Origin: an uncultured Verrucomicrobiales bacterium | GTDB taxonomy: Bacteria > Verrucomicrobiota > Verrucomicrobiia > Verrucomicrobiales > Akkermansiaceae | NCBI GenBank assembly: GCA_949373085.1 | Contig: CASICJ010000012.1 | Location: forward strand, 25,881-89,880 | Reading direction: 5' to 3' | Length of the DNA stretch: 64,000 nt | Shown: piece by piece, positions 36,288 to 45,176 of the stretch | Numbering within the stretch: position 1 is the stretch's first letter | Layout of the letters: the number at the start of each line of letters is the position of its first letter | Made by a program: the position numbers and the translations under genes | The notes under the pieces: model-generated | Seen by the model: the letters and a program-made list of their open reading frames with translations, nothing else | Told to the model about the DNA's origin: nothing | Databases searched by the model: none

Positions 36288-37054
36288 CGGATGACCCCGC
36301 GTTTTGAATTTGCAATAAACGTCAGAAGCTCACAAACCTTTTCGTTTTTCGAAACTAATGGATCGAGTGTCTTAATTGCCTCGGCAAGATTGGTATCTTT
36401 TTTAAGAAAGAGTTTTTTGTAAGCAGTTCGTAGAGCACGGATGTCCTCATCACTAAAACCACATCTTTGGAGGCCAATTTGATTTACCCCACGGACGGTG
36501 GATGGGTTTCCGTCGACGATCGTGAACGGTGGGATGTCCTGCACGATCTTGGAGATGCCTCCGGTAATGGAATGGGCACCGACTTTGCAGAATTGATGAA
36601 CAGCGGTGAGCCCAGAGATGATGGCGTAGTCAGCGACCTGAACGTGGCCGGCGAGGGTCCCATTGTTGGAAAGGATGACTTTATTCCCGACTTGGCAATC
36701 GTGCGCGATGTGAGAGTAGGAGAGGCAAAGGTTATCTGAGCCAATTTGGGTCGAGGTGTTTTCTTCGGTCCCTCTGTGGACAGTTGTGTTTTCACGGAAG
36801 ACGTTGCGGTCTCCTATAATGAGGGCAGTGGGTTCGCCGGAATATTTGAGGTCCTGTGATTTGATGCCGATTGCGGCGAAGGGGAAAAATTCGTTACCTT
36901 CGCCGATGTCACTGTTTCCATGAATAACGACGTGCGAGTGGAGCTTACATCGGTCGCCGAGAGTGACATTTGCCTCAATAACACAGTAGGGGCCAATTTC
37001 GGTATTGGCTCCGATTTTTGCGTTGGGTGAGACAATAGCGGTGGGATGAATCAT
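36284..37054 (-). CDS. lpxA: UDP-N-acetylglucosamine acyltransferase
   Basis: LpxA adds a 3-hydroxyacyl chain to UDP-GlcNAc, the first step of lipid A synthesis, so this organism makes an outer membrane with lipid A. The left-handed beta-helix hexapeptide repeats are obvious (IGANTEIGPYCVIEANVTLG and following). SYSHIAHDC carries His118, equivalent to catalytic His125 of E. coli. The C-terminal helical part (GLQRCGFSDEDIRALRTAYK) is also conserved. No other lpx gene is next to it. Confidence 0.95.
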   Translation of the reverse strand: MIHPTAIVSPNAKIGANTEIGPYCVIEANVTLGDRCKLHSHVVIHGNSDIGEGNEFFPFAAIGIKSQDLKYSGEPTALIIGDRNVFRENTTVHRGTEENTSTQIGSDNLCLSYSHIAHDCQVGNKVILSNNGTLAGHVQVADYAIISGLTAVHQFCKVGAHSITGGISKIVQDIPPFTIVDGNPSTVRGVNQIGLQRCGFSDEDIRALRTAYKKLFLKKDTNLAEAIKTLDPLVSKNEKVCELLTFIANSKRGVIR

Positions 37055-37062
37055 GCTGACTT

Positions 37063-37491
37063 CTAGAGATCTGTAACCTCTTCGTCAGTGAAAAGCGAGC
37101 GTCCTTCTACGCTTGCTTCGATGAGCTCCCATTGGCGGTCTACATTAAGCCGAAAGCTGGCTAGGTGTGGGTAGGGCCACTGGTTGGGCGCGATCATAGA
37201 TAGCATATTCTCACCACGAATACGGTAGAGATGATAGGTTTCGCCAACGATAGGTTCGAAATTTATGTCGGCTTCGTAGACGAGCTTGTTCCAGTTAAAG
37301 TGCTCGATTGTGGCGATATATTCTTCACGCATTTGGACAAGCTTTTGCTGCAGCTCGCGTTCGACTTGGCTGATGCCGCGTGATTTGAAGGTTGAAAGAT
37401 CGTTCGGGACGATTTTAGGACTCAGAGTCGAGACCGGATAGGGCATGAAAGCGCCTTGGTTGAGTGTGAGTTCTGTTGTGAGTTCCTCCAT
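37063..37491 (-). CDS. DUF2452-domain protein
   Basis: The 142-residue protein matches DUF2452: YPVSTLSPKIVPNDL, a central helix (VERELQQKLVQMREEYIATI), then the paired strand motif NFEPIVGETYHLYRIRGENM and MIAPNQWPYPHLASFRL. It is probably cytoplasmic. It lies nine bases upstream of lpxA on the same strand, so the two are probably co-transcribed. The function is unknown. Confidence 0.82.
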   Translation of the reverse strand: MEELTTELTLNQGAFMPYPVSTLSPKIVPNDLSTFKSRGISQVERELQQKLVQMREEYIATIEHFNWNKLVYEADINFEPIVGETYHLYRIRGENMLSMIAPNQWPYPHLASFRLNVDRQWELIEASVEGRSLFTDEEVTDL

Positions 37492-37683
37492 GCTTTAACT
37501 CTAACATGGCAGAGGTTGAGAGATCGGCAAATGGGATTTGCTGCAAAGTAATAGGCTCGGAGTCCACTCCCATTCGGTTACGAAAGCTGGAATGTCTTAT
37601 CCAAGGGAAATGAAGGAATAGCCGGGGCGCGTTGTGATGTAGGTATTGGATCACGGGTCTATTGAGGTCCTCCCCACTCTCCC

Positions 37684-37716
37684 CAAAAAAAGCGGGCCTC
37701 CGAAGAGGTCCGCTTA
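37684..37716 (-). terminator. rho-independent terminator of the prepilin gene
   Basis: On the minus strand AAGCGGACCTC pairs across a TTCG tetraloop with GAGGCCCGCTT (one mismatch), followed by a run of T. It lies 30 bases after the stop of the prepilin gene at 37746. Confidence 0.85.
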
Positions 37717-37745
37717 GAAATTAGGTAGTAAGACTCAATTAGTGC

Positions 37746-38447
37746 TTACTGGATTCCCGTTGGGAGCTTAACTACAGGAGTGTCATTTCCGAAGAGGGAG
37801 TCTCGGCCGGTCTGAAAGAAACTTTCACGTCCGGAGGACTTGGCGGTTCCATCTTCGGCAATGTCACCCGCAGAGGATGATCCGTCGACAAGACCGTAAA
37901 CATACTTGTCGCCGTAAGGGCCACCGTCGAATCTAGGGTTGTCGCCACCGCTTTTAATTGGAGCAATTACGAGAGGTGTGTAGCTCTTTGTATCGGTAAG
38001 GGGGGCCTCGTCTTCAGCCATGATGTAGCAGAAGCTATTCTCACCCCGAGCGAGTAATTTGTCAGAGCTTCCTTTGATGTTATCTCCTTCCTTGGCGCCA
38101 ATGACACCGGGGGCGAAAAACGCTTTCTCGGTATCAATATTGTCAGTGGCAATCAACTGGGCGAGATAAGCATTTGCATCATTTCCGGGAGGAAGGTAAT
38201 CGACACCGTCGTCCTCGAGGAGTTCGCGGGTCGATTGGCAAGGGTAAGCTCCTTTGTCACTTTTGAAACTCAACAAGCCACCAACAACCGATTTCGAGTT
38301 GGCGAGTGCTTTGGTTCGGTCGCCAGCTTTTTGAGCTTTAAGGATGAGCGGAGTCGCGATTCCGGCGAGAACCGCGATGATTGCAATCACCACGAGCAGC
38401 TCCACCAATGTGAAGCCCTTCATTTTCTGTGTGTTTTTCAATTTCAT
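37746..38447 (-). CDS. type II/IV prepilin-like protein (GspG-type N-terminus)
   Basis: The start is the ATG at 38447 (MKLKNTQKMKGFTLVELLVV); a longer open frame upstream lacks family support. GFTLVELLVVIAIIAVLAGI is the class III prepilin signal, cleaved before Phe and methylated by a prepilin peptidase, followed by a long helix. The globular part has the verrucomicrobial pattern (KSVVGGLLSFKSDKGAYPC) and two acidic, glycine-rich loops near the end (GGDNPRFDGGPYGDKYVYG). It is probably a pseudopilin for secretion or surface display. A strong terminator follows, so it is monocistronic. Confidence 0.88.
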   Translation of the reverse strand: MKLKNTQKMKGFTLVELLVVIAIIAVLAGIATPLILKAQKAGDRTKALANSKSVVGGLLSFKSDKGAYPCQSTRELLEDDGVDYLPPGNDANAYLAQLIATDNIDTEKAFFAPGVIGAKEGDNIKGSSDKLLARGENSFCYIMAEDEAPLTDTKSYTPLVIAPIKSGGDNPRFDGGPYGDKYVYGLVDGSSSAGDIAEDGTAKSSGRESFFQTGRDSLFGNDTPVVKLPTGIQ

Positions 38448-38578
38448 TATCGTGTCTATAGTCTTGGAGACAACGCTCCGGTTTTTAAGCGCGGGAATCC
38501 CCGTGAAATTCTTCCTGCGGGGAGAGAATACTTCGCAGCCAAGTCGCGGCAAGATAAATCATCCGGCTCTATCGTTGT

Positions 38579-39355
38579 TTATTTGAAAGCGGCGGCCAAG
38601 CCCTCGAGATCTGCACCGCTGGCTTTATCTGCGGCGATGATAGCTTCTTTTTGCAACTCAACTAATTTCGCGATACCTTTGCGTGAAAGGTCCAGCATCG
38701 CGGTCATTTGCTCGCTGGTGAAAACATCCTCCTCGCCACTGCCCTGTAATTCGACGTATTCGCCGCTCTCAGTCATGACGACATTAAAGTCGACGGCAGC
38801 ATCGCGATCCTCGGGGTAGTTGAGGTCGAGGATAGCCTCGCCTCGATAAATCCCGGCACTCACGGCTGCGACAAGTTTTTTAAGAGGGAAATCTTTAAGC
38901 TTTCCCTGAGACACCAAGCGATTGATCGCGATGGCGGCTGCGACACATCCCCCAGTTATCGAGGCGGTGCGCGTTCCTCCATCGGCTTGAAGGACATCAC
39001 AATCGATCCAAATGGTTCGTTTTCCGAGTTTTTTGAGGTCAATGACAGCGCGGAGCGAGCGGCCAATGAGGCGCTGTATTTCCGAGGAGCGACCATCAAG
39101 CTTACCCCGATTGATATCGCGCTGTTTACGATCGTGAGTCGAGTAGGGAAGCATAGAATATTCGGCACTCACCCAGCCACCTTCGATGTTTTGGAACTTC
39201 ATCCAGCGTGGAACGTTTTCTTCTACCGTTGCTGCGCAGATTACGCGGGTGTTCCCAAAGGAAACGAGCACCGAGCCGGAAGCATGTGGGGCAACATTGG
39301 GGATGAAAGAAATCGGTCGGAGATCAGAGATAGCGCGTCCATCGGGTCGGTCCAT
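38579..39355 (-). CDS. rph: ribonuclease PH
   Basis: RNase PH trims tRNA 3' ends phosphorolytically. The start is the ATG at 39355 (MDRPDGRAISDLRPISF), which matches the family; the longer frame to 39433 is unlikely. Landmarks are GNTRVICAATVEENVPRWM, GWVSAEYSMLPYSTHDRKQRD, RSLRAVIDLKKLGKRTIWIDCD, QADGGTRTASITGG and the LDLNYPEDRDAAVDFNVV segment with catalytic aspartates. A tail of about 20 residues extends beyond the usual end. It is next to, and divergent from, rpsN. Confidence 0.95.
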   Translation of the reverse strand: MDRPDGRAISDLRPISFIPNVAPHASGSVLVSFGNTRVICAATVEENVPRWMKFQNIEGGWVSAEYSMLPYSTHDRKQRDINRGKLDGRSSEIQRLIGRSLRAVIDLKKLGKRTIWIDCDVLQADGGTRTASITGGCVAAAIAINRLVSQGKLKDFPLKKLVAAVSAGIYRGEAILDLNYPEDRDAAVDFNVVMTESGEYVELQGSGEEDVFTSEQMTAMLDLSRKGIAKLVELQKEAIIAADKASGADLEGLAAAFK

Positions 39356-39488
39356 ACGCGGAATTAGTTTCCCCAAGGCTTCAAGGCAAGTCGATTTGAT
39401 ACAAGGGGAAGAAATTTTAGTTACCTTAATCAATTCGGCCGATGACGATCTTTTGGCGATAATTCATCCTTAAAAGTCTAAAAAAACC

Positions 39489-39516
39489 TTGTCTGTGCGA
39501 AGATTTAGCCTATCTC
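39489..39516 (+). promoter_or_regulatory. promoter with -10 nine bases from ATG of rpsN
   Basis: TTGTCT (39489-39494), a 16-base spacer and TATCTC (39511-39516) end nine bases before the rpsN ATG. No Shine-Dalgarno sequence can fit, so the ribosomal-protein mRNA is probably leaderless or nearly so. Confidence 0.45.
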
Positions 39517-39525
39517 AACCTTCTC

Positions 39526-39795
39526 ATGGCAAGAAAATGCTGGATTGAGCGCAACAAGCGCAAAGCAAAGACTGTAGCAAAATACGCTGACCTTCGTCAC
39601 CAGTTGAAGAAGGAGAAGGACTACGTCGGTTTGACAATGCTCCCCCGCGATGCAAGCCCGACTCGGCTCGTTAACCGTTGTGAGGTGACCGGCCGTCGCC
39701 GTGCTTTTCTTCGCCGTTTTCGACTCTCTCGGATTACTTTCCGCGAAATGGCCTCACACGGCATGATTCCTGGAGTGACAAAGTCCTCTTGGTAG
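39526..39795 (+). CDS. rpsN: 30S ribosomal protein S14
   Basis: uS14 is a small-subunit head protein. The 89-residue sequence has [20 protein letters not shown], then [19 protein letters not shown] and the family C-terminus [18 protein letters not shown]. It is the long, zinc-free type (no CxxC pairs). It lies outside the main ribosomal operon, alone between rph and an FmdB-like gene, and has its own promoter and terminator. Confidence 0.97.
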   Translation: MARKCWIERNKRKAKTVAKYADLRHQLKKEKDYVGLTMLPRDASPTRLVNRCEVTGRRRAFLRRFRLSRITFREMASHGMIPGVTKSSW

Positions 39796-39821
39796 GATAG
39801 GATTCAGGGTCAGAATCTTTG

Positions 39822-39852
39822 AGGGTGCGGTTTTCTGGCCGGCACCCTTTTC
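39822..39852 (+). terminator. rho-independent terminator of rpsN
   Basis: AGGGTGC (39822-39828) pairs with GCACCCT (39842-39848) around a GC-containing loop, followed by TTTCT. It lies 26 bases after the rpsN stop and 12 bases before the FmdB-like ATG. Confidence 0.75.
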
Positions 39853-39864
39853 TGGCTAACGACC

Positions 39865-40125
39865 ATGCCACTTTACGAATATCAATCTGAAAATCCGGAT
39901 GATCCGGAGTCGAGTTGTATCGTCTGCGCGAAGGGATTCGAGTTGCAGCGCCCAATTGGTCGACAAGCGCTGGAACTGTGTCCGCTCTGTTCCCGCCCCG
40001 TCAGAAAGTTAGTTAGTCGAGTGAACACTAAAGTCGCCACAAAAGAGTATTCTGATTCTGAGGCAAAATCTGCTGGATTCAATGTTCTGAAAAAGAACTG
40101 TGATGGTGGCTATGATAAAGTCTAG
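39865..40125 (+). CDS. FmdB-like zinc-ribbon protein
   Basis: This 86-residue protein begins MPLYEYQSENPD and has a zinc ribbon formed by CIVC and CPLC (about residues 18-21 and 38-41), as in the FmdB family of putative regulators. The tail is charged with no further motif. It is 12 bases upstream of the CorC-like gene on the same strand, so it is probably co-transcribed with it. The target is unknown. Confidence 0.8.
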   Translation: MPLYEYQSENPDDPESSCIVCAKGFELQRPIGRQALELCPLCSRPVRKLVSRVNTKVATKEYSDSEAKSAGFNVLKKNCDGGYDKV

Positions 40126-40137
40126 CGATTTACTACG

Positions 40138-41535
40138 ATGATTGAATCGCTCTACACTTTGGCAAGCGCATCGGGAGAAGCCCCGATCGAGTATCCCACC
40201 TGGGCCGAAGCTGCGTGGTATCTTCTTGGAATCATTTTCTTTCTTCTTCTCAACGCCTTTTTCGTGGCGTCGGAATTCGCCATCGTCAAAGTTCGTCCGA
40301 GCCAGATCGAGGGTGAGTTGGAGAAAAAACCGCGGCGTGCGGGGATCTCCAAGCGCGTGGTGAGCAATTTGGATGGCTACCTTTCCGCGAATCAGCTCGG
40401 AATTACCATCGCTTCTCTTGCGCTCGCTTTTCTAGGTGAACCCTTCATCGAGAAGCTCGTCGGCCCGAGCCTTTTGAAGACAGGGATGGGAGAGGAATGG
40501 ATCAAGGTCATCACTTTTTTGACCGCGATGCTCTCGTTCACTTTCCTTCACGTTGTGATTGGGGAGCTTCTCCCAAAGTCGATTGCGATTCGTAAATCGC
40601 TTGCAACCACCCTGGTTATTGCTCGACCACTACACCTTTTCTACGCTGTTTTTCGTCCTTGCATCTATATCCTTAATGGAACGGCGAATTGGCTACTCAA
40701 AAAGGTCTTTAAAATTGATCCAGTTTCAGAAGGCGAAGCCGTTCATAGTTCGGAAGAGCTTGCTCTTCTTGTCGAGGAATCCGAGCGACAGCAGGAGGTG
40801 ACTGAAACCGAACGTGAGATTCTCATAAACGCTCTCGAATTGAACGATGTTTCAGTGAAGGACGTTATGACTCCGCGCAGCGAGGTTGTAGTTCTAGATC
40901 TAGAGCTTAGCTTCCAAGAAAATCTTGAGCTTGCAATCGAGTGCAAGCATACACGATTCCCCTTGGTGACCGGGCATCTTGACGAAACTGAAGGTTTGAT
41001 CCACATCAAAGATGTGGTGAGCTTACTTAAGAGAAAAGATCCCGACCTAATGGAAATTCGTCGTGAGCTTAAAATGGTGCCGTCCACGATGAGGCTGGAT
41101 GATTTACTCCAATATTTCCTCAAGGAACGTGCTCAGTTGGCCTTGGTTGTCGATGAGTTTGGCGATGCCTCGGGGCTGGTCTTTATGGATAATATCATGG
41201 CGGAGTTAGTTGGTGATATTCACGACGAATTTGATGAAGAAGAGGAGACAGATTTCCTCCGTATCAACGAAGAAGAGTTTGTCGTCGAGGGCGGCCTGAG
41301 CCTCAATGAACTTTCAGATCACGAGCCTGCTATTGATTTGGAAAGCGGCGAAGTGAGTACGATCGGTGGATATATCGTGCAGCAACTAGGCCACTTGCCG
41401 GACCCTGGTGAGAAGATCGAGGTCGAAGGATTTGAAGCCAGTGTGACCAGCACCGACGGCCGGCGGATTGAGCAATTGCGCTTCGTGAAACTTCCCGAGG
41501 AAGTTCAAGAAGATCAAGAAATTGAAGCGACCTAG
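40138..41535 (+). CDS. CNNM/CBS-domain membrane protein (HlyC/CorC family)
   Basis: Three to four membrane helices of the CNNM (DUF21) domain come first (YLLGIIFFLLLNAFFVASEF, SANQLGITIASLALAFLGEP, MLSFTFLHVVIGELLPKSIA). Two CBS domains follow (DVMTPRSEVVVLDL, and RLDDLLQYFLKERAQLALVV with DEFG). A C-terminal CorC_HlyC domain (EEEFVVEGGLSLNEL, IGGYIVQQLGHLPDPGE) ends the protein. The family is linked to magnesium or cobalt efflux and membrane-linked regulation. Length 465 is standard. It is the last gene before the convergent UdgX gene. Confidence 0.93.
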   Translation: MIESLYTLASASGEAPIEYPTWAEAAWYLLGIIFFLLLNAFFVASEFAIVKVRPSQIEGELEKKPRRAGISKRVVSNLDGYLSANQLGITIASLALAFLGEPFIEKLVGPSLLKTGMGEEWIKVITFLTAMLSFTFLHVVIGELLPKSIAIRKSLATTLVIARPLHLFYAVFRPCIYILNGTANWLLKKVFKIDPVSEGEAVHSSEELALLVEESERQQEVTETEREILINALELNDVSVKDVMTPRSEVVVLDLELSFQENLELAIECKHTRFPLVTGHLDETEGLIHIKDVVSLLKRKDPDLMEIRRELKMVPSTMRLDDLLQYFLKERAQLALVVDEFGDASGLVFMDNIMAELVGDIHDEFDEEEETDFLRINEEEFVVEGGLSLNELSDHEPAIDLESGEVSTIGGYIVQQLGHLPDPGEKIEVEGFEASVTSTDGRRIEQLRFVKLPEEVQEDQEIEAT

Positions 41536-41555
41536 GACGAGCTGATTTTCGTTGG

Positions 41556-43010
41556 CTACCTTACAAGTTGGAGGTCTTTTAGAAAGAGAGTCTTTTCATG
41601 CTGCTGCTGCTGAGAATCCTTGATTCGGAGTAGATAAGATGGATGAACGGTTGCAATCACCTTAGCGGCAAGGCCAGTGCCGGTGATGATTCCGCGCTGT
41701 TGTGTGATCTTGAAATGAGTTCCGATCAAAGAGCGAGCGGCGGTGGATCCAAGGAGAATTATAATGCGGGGCTTGACCTCCTGGAGTTCGCCGACGAGCC
41801 ATGGTTTACAACGTGAGATTTCATAAAGATTCGGACTTTGGTGAAATCGTTGATTTCCGCGAGGGATAAACTTAAAATGCTTTACCGCATTGGTGACATA
41901 GCACTCTTTTCTATCGATTCCGGTTTTAGAGAGAAAATGATCAAGAAGTTTTCCAGCTGGGCCGACGAAGGGGCGTCCGAGAAGGTCTTCCTGGTCGCCG
42001 GGTTGCTCGCCCACAATCATGATTTCGGCATCAGCTGGACCTTCTCCTAGGACAGTTCCGGTTGCTTTCTGGTGCAGTGGACAAGCTTGGCAACAAGTGG
42101 CTAACTCCCGGATCCGACTGAGTGGTTGGCGGATATGTTCATCTGGATTAAGGACGATATTTTCATCATGCGAAGTGAGGTTGCGAAGATGTTTGAGATA
42201 AGGGTTTTTACCTCCGCTGGTGGCAGAGCGTAGGGTTTCTTTATGCATTTCTTGCACACGATGACGGCTTTCGGAGATGAGTGATTCGATGAGGTTCGAT
42301 TCCGGAAGGTTGTGCCAATACTTCTTTGGCATCTCGGCCTGCATCGCTTTCACCTTAAGGCGTGCGGGATTGAAGATGCTTTTGTAGTAGCCACGCCAAA
42401 GCTCATCCAGTTCCTCTTTTGGAACTTCGACCTTATCGACTCCCGGACCGAGTCTGAGGGTTTTACCGTCCCACGATGCGGAACCGGTTGGAGTGAAGAT
42501 AGACCAGTCCATACCCGTGAAACGCTTTTGGAAAAACTGTGCAGTCAGCGGCATGATGCGGTGGTCAGGCTCAAACCAAGCCATGAAGTTTTCGCGTTCG
42601 CTTTGCATGTCGTCGCCAGTTTTTTTGAAGCGGACGAAGGCGTGCATCTTATGGATGTCGCGCGCGATTTCCTTTCGCATGCGAAGGAGGCTCAAGATAT
42701 CGGGGTCGGTCGTACGCTTTAAGAGATGAGTTTCACCACCAAGCGTGAGGCGCCAAAGTGTTCGGTAAAGTAAGACCCATTTCTGGTGCGAGTTGTGGTA
42801 GGAAATGGTTTCAGCGAGCGAAAGAAACTCTCGAGTGACTATCGGTGTTTGACTTTTGCTTGGCGGCGGAAGGGGGTATTCGGTCGGGAAAAGTCCACTT
42901 TGACCGGGCTCTTCCCAGATAACTTCGTTTGGTGAAACGCCTGCCAAAAGAAGCGTGCGAGCTTTGGCTCTCCAGTCTTCAAAGTGATTTTCGACAGTAA
43001 GAGTGAGCAT
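41556..43010 (-). CDS. udgX: TIGR03915-UdgX fusion, uracil-DNA glycosylase family
   Basis: Residues 1 to about 265 match the TIGR03915 (DUF4130) domain, with YRTLWRLTLGGETHLLKRT, DIHKMHAFVRFKKTGD and FWAWFEPDHRI-like landmarks. The C-terminal 180 residues are a UdgX domain: cysteines CCQAC and Cys401 for a 4Fe-4S cluster, motif GEQPGDQED (334-342), and the R-loop NQRFHQSP with His390, which in UdgX forms a covalent link to uracil-derived abasic DNA. It directly follows the partner radical SAM gene (three bases). A role in uracil or base-damage repair is likely; the pair's exact reaction is not known. Confidence 0.9.
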   Translation of the reverse strand: MLTLTVENHFEDWRAKARTLLLAGVSPNEVIWEEPGQSGLFPTEYPLPPPSKSQTPIVTREFLSLAETISYHNSHQKWVLLYRTLWRLTLGGETHLLKRTTDPDILSLLRMRKEIARDIHKMHAFVRFKKTGDDMQSERENFMAWFEPDHRIMPLTAQFFQKRFTGMDWSIFTPTGSASWDGKTLRLGPGVDKVEVPKEELDELWRGYYKSIFNPARLKVKAMQAEMPKKYWHNLPESNLIESLISESRHRVQEMHKETLRSATSGGKNPYLKHLRNLTSHDENIVLNPDEHIRQPLSRIRELATCCQACPLHQKATGTVLGEGPADAEIMIVGEQPGDQEDLLGRPFVGPAGKLLDHFLSKTGIDRKECYVTNAVKHFKFIPRGNQRFHQSPNLYEISRCKPWLVGELQEVKPRIIILLGSTAARSLIGTHFKITQQRGIITGTGLAAKVIATVHPSYLLRIKDSQQQQHEKTLFLKDLQLVR

Positions 43011-43013
43011 GGT

Positions 43014-44294
43014 TTAATCGATGACATTTCCGAGAGGAGAACCTTGATCAGAGGGAGTGAGAGCAAGTTCCATTTGCTCGGGAGGAGGGGAGAACTTGGC
43101 ACGAAGGTTTTCGTGGTCGAGTTCCCTAGTATTTGGAGTGTGGTCAGCGGTGATGATGAAGGGGAGGGCTTTCTTGAGTGAGACGCGGAGACGGAGGAGG
43201 TCTTGAATACGGATTTTTCCATAACGTCGGATGCCGAGGATGCGGTTGGCATTTCGAATGCCAAGTCCGGGGACGCGGTAAAGCATGAGCTTCTCGGCGC
43301 GATTGAGATCAACGGGAAAGAGCTGGCGATTACGAATAGCCCAGGAGAGCTTGGGGTCGAGATCAAGGTCAAGGTTGGGGAGGGCATCCGAGACAATTTC
43401 GGCGGCTTCGAATCCGTAAAAGCGCATGAGCCAATCCGCTTGGTAAAGACGGTGTTCGCGAATAAGAGGAGGAGGTTTGAGTGGAAGAATGGAAGAGGGC
43501 TCCGGGATGGGGCTGAAGGCAGAGTAGTAAACGCGGCGGAGACGATAGTTTGAATAGAGATCAGTAGAGCGTTTGAGAAAGGTTTGGTCGGTGGAGCCAT
43601 CAGCACCTACGATGACTTGCGTACTTTGGCCGGTAGCGAAGCGGGATTCGGGTGCTTTGCGATTACGCGTTTCGCGGCGCACTTCTTTGGCGTTATCGAC
43701 GCGGTGGCGAATCTTACCCATCGCAATTCGGGTGCGCTTCAGGGACTTTTCGGGTGCAAAAGTCTTGAGGCTATCTTCGTCGGGGAGTTCAATATTGATG
43801 GAAATACGGTCAGCAAATTGGCCGGCTTTTTCGATGAGTTCGACGGATGCTTCAGGAATCGTTTTGAGGTGAATGTAACCACGAAAGTCGTGGTCCTCGC
43901 GGAGGGCACGGGCAACTTCGATGACCATTTCCATAGTGTAGTCGGCGTTGCGAATGATGCCGGAGGAGAGAAAGAGGCCTTCGATGTAGTTTCGCTTATA
44001 AAAATCGAGGGTCAGCTTGACGACTTCCTCCGAGGTGAAAGCGGCGCGCTGGACGTTTGAGGAGCGCCGATTGATGCAATAATGGCAATCGTAAAGGCAA
44101 CGATTGGTCAGGAGAACTTTGAGGAGCGAGATGCAGCGGCCATCGGGTGCATAGGAATGACAAATTCCGGCACCGCCGGTGGAGCCGACGCCTTTCCCAG
44201 TGGCTGAATTCTTACGCGTGGCGCCGGAGCTGGCACAGGAGGCATCATATTTAGCTGCATCTGCCAGAATCTCGAGTTTCTTCTGTAATTCCAT
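43014..44294 (-). CDS. putative DNA modification/repair radical SAM protein (TIGR03916)
   Basis: The radical SAM cluster motif CLYDCHYC (Cys66, Cys70, Cys73) follows a variable N-terminus with SYAPDGRCISLLKVLLTNR. The barrel includes EGLFLSSGI, GYIHLKTIPEASVELIEKAG and ISINIELPDE. The C-terminus has helix-hairpin-helix DNA-binding segments (YRVPGLGIRNANRILGIRR and a second HhH). This matches the TIGR03916 family that is consistently linked to TIGR03915/UDG genes. The next gene is that partner, so the two form an operon. The substrate is not established. Confidence 0.9.
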   Translation of the reverse strand: MELQKKLEILADAAKYDASCASSGATRKNSATGKGVGSTGGAGICHSYAPDGRCISLLKVLLTNRCLYDCHYCINRRSSNVQRAAFTSEEVVKLTLDFYKRNYIEGLFLSSGIIRNADYTMEMVIEVARALREDHDFRGYIHLKTIPEASVELIEKAGQFADRISINIELPDEDSLKTFAPEKSLKRTRIAMGKIRHRVDNAKEVRRETRNRKAPESRFATGQSTQVIVGADGSTDQTFLKRSTDLYSNYRLRRVYYSAFSPIPEPSSILPLKPPPLIREHRLYQADWLMRFYGFEAAEIVSDALPNLDLDLDPKLSWAIRNRQLFPVDLNRAEKLMLYRVPGLGIRNANRILGIRRYGKIRIQDLLRLRVSLKKALPFIITADHTPNTRELDHENLRAKFSPPPEQMELALTPSDQGSPLGNVID

Positions 44295-44513
44295 CGTTCA
44301 AATGAACACTAGTAGAAAATATCGGAAGGTGAAATTATTTTAATAATTGTTAGAGAATTTTCCAATGGCTTACAAAAGAGTAAACTCAAAAATTGGCTCT
44401 AAGGTGGGTTTTGTTTGTCCGATTCTTTCTTGGAATCTAACGTTAAATTCTCAGTTGAAATCGTTTACCGCCTTTGTGCCTGACTCTTAATCTCAGGGAA
44501 TGGTGCAGTTTTT

Positions 44514-45089
44514 TCACCTTGCAAAAACGGCTGCGCGTTCTTGTTCCGTGAGTTCACTCCATTTTCCGACCGGGAGGCTACCCAAAGGAAAAGCGCCAAT
44601 GCCTTCCCGAAGAAGGCGAAGGGTAGGGTGGCCAACGGCGGCGGTCATACGGCGCACTTGGCGGTTTTTTCCTTCGCGAATTTCAAGACGGAGCCAGGTA
44701 TCGACGATGCTTTTACGATAGCGAACGGGAGGGTCACGATCGGGGATCGGGGGAGCCTGCTTGAGAAGTTTGGCTCGGCAGGGAAGGCAAGTGTGTCCTT
44801 TTATGACGATGCTCCCGCTGCGAAGCTTTTCAAGGGAAGCCGGGGTGGGTTCTCCTTCCACGAGGACGAGATAACGACGGCGGTGTTTGAAGCGAGGATT
44901 GAGGAGGCGATCTTCTAGGGCTTTCTCATCAGTGAAAAGGAGGAGGCCTTCGGAGTCCATATCAAGTCGTCCAAGAGGGAGACATCCCGGTGGAAAATCA
45001 AACTCTTTTAAGGTCCGCTGGCCTTCGTCTCCAGGGTTGGAGTTGAATTGACTTAGAATACCGTAGGGTTTGTTGAAAGCGATGAGCAT
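44514..45089 (-). CDS. RsuA/RluE-family rRNA pseudouridine synthase
   Basis: The product lacks an S4 domain and is 191 residues, like RluE. The catalytic motif PLGRLDMDSEGLLLFTDE has the nucleophile Asp43. Other landmarks are AFNKPYGILSQF, HRRRYLVLVEGEPT and EIREGKNRQVRRMTAAVGHPTLRLLR. It isomerises a uridine in 23S rRNA; the position is not readable from sequence. It is followed by a terminator shared with the E2 gene region and stands between unrelated genes. Confidence 0.88.
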   Translation of the reverse strand: MLIAFNKPYGILSQFNSNPGDEGQRTLKEFDFPPGCLPLGRLDMDSEGLLLFTDEKALEDRLLNPRFKHRRRYLVLVEGEPTPASLEKLRSGSIVIKGHTCLPCRAKLLKQAPPIPDRDPPVRYRKSIVDTWLRLEIREGKNRQVRRMTAAVGHPTLRLLREGIGAFPLGSLPVGKWSELTEQERAAVFAR

Positions 45090-45110
45090 TAATGATTAGG
45101 GGCCAGAGAC

Positions 45111-45156
45111 AAAAACGCAGAGCGACGGAGGTCAGAACCGTCCGGGAACTCTGCGC
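45111..45156 (-). terminator. rho-independent terminator of the E2 gene
   Basis: On the minus strand CGCAGAG (45149-45155) pairs with CTCTGCG (45116-45122), with an inner GACGG/CCGTC stem (45124-45141), followed by five T. It lies 20 bases past the E2 stop. Confidence 0.8.
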
Positions 45157-45176
45157 TTAACTTTTTAATTCGATGA

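Noticed and set aside
42839..43606. 255-residue open frame on the minus strand
   Set aside because: It overlaps the well-supported radical SAM and UdgX genes in another frame and is a low-complexity Ser/Pro-rich shadow.
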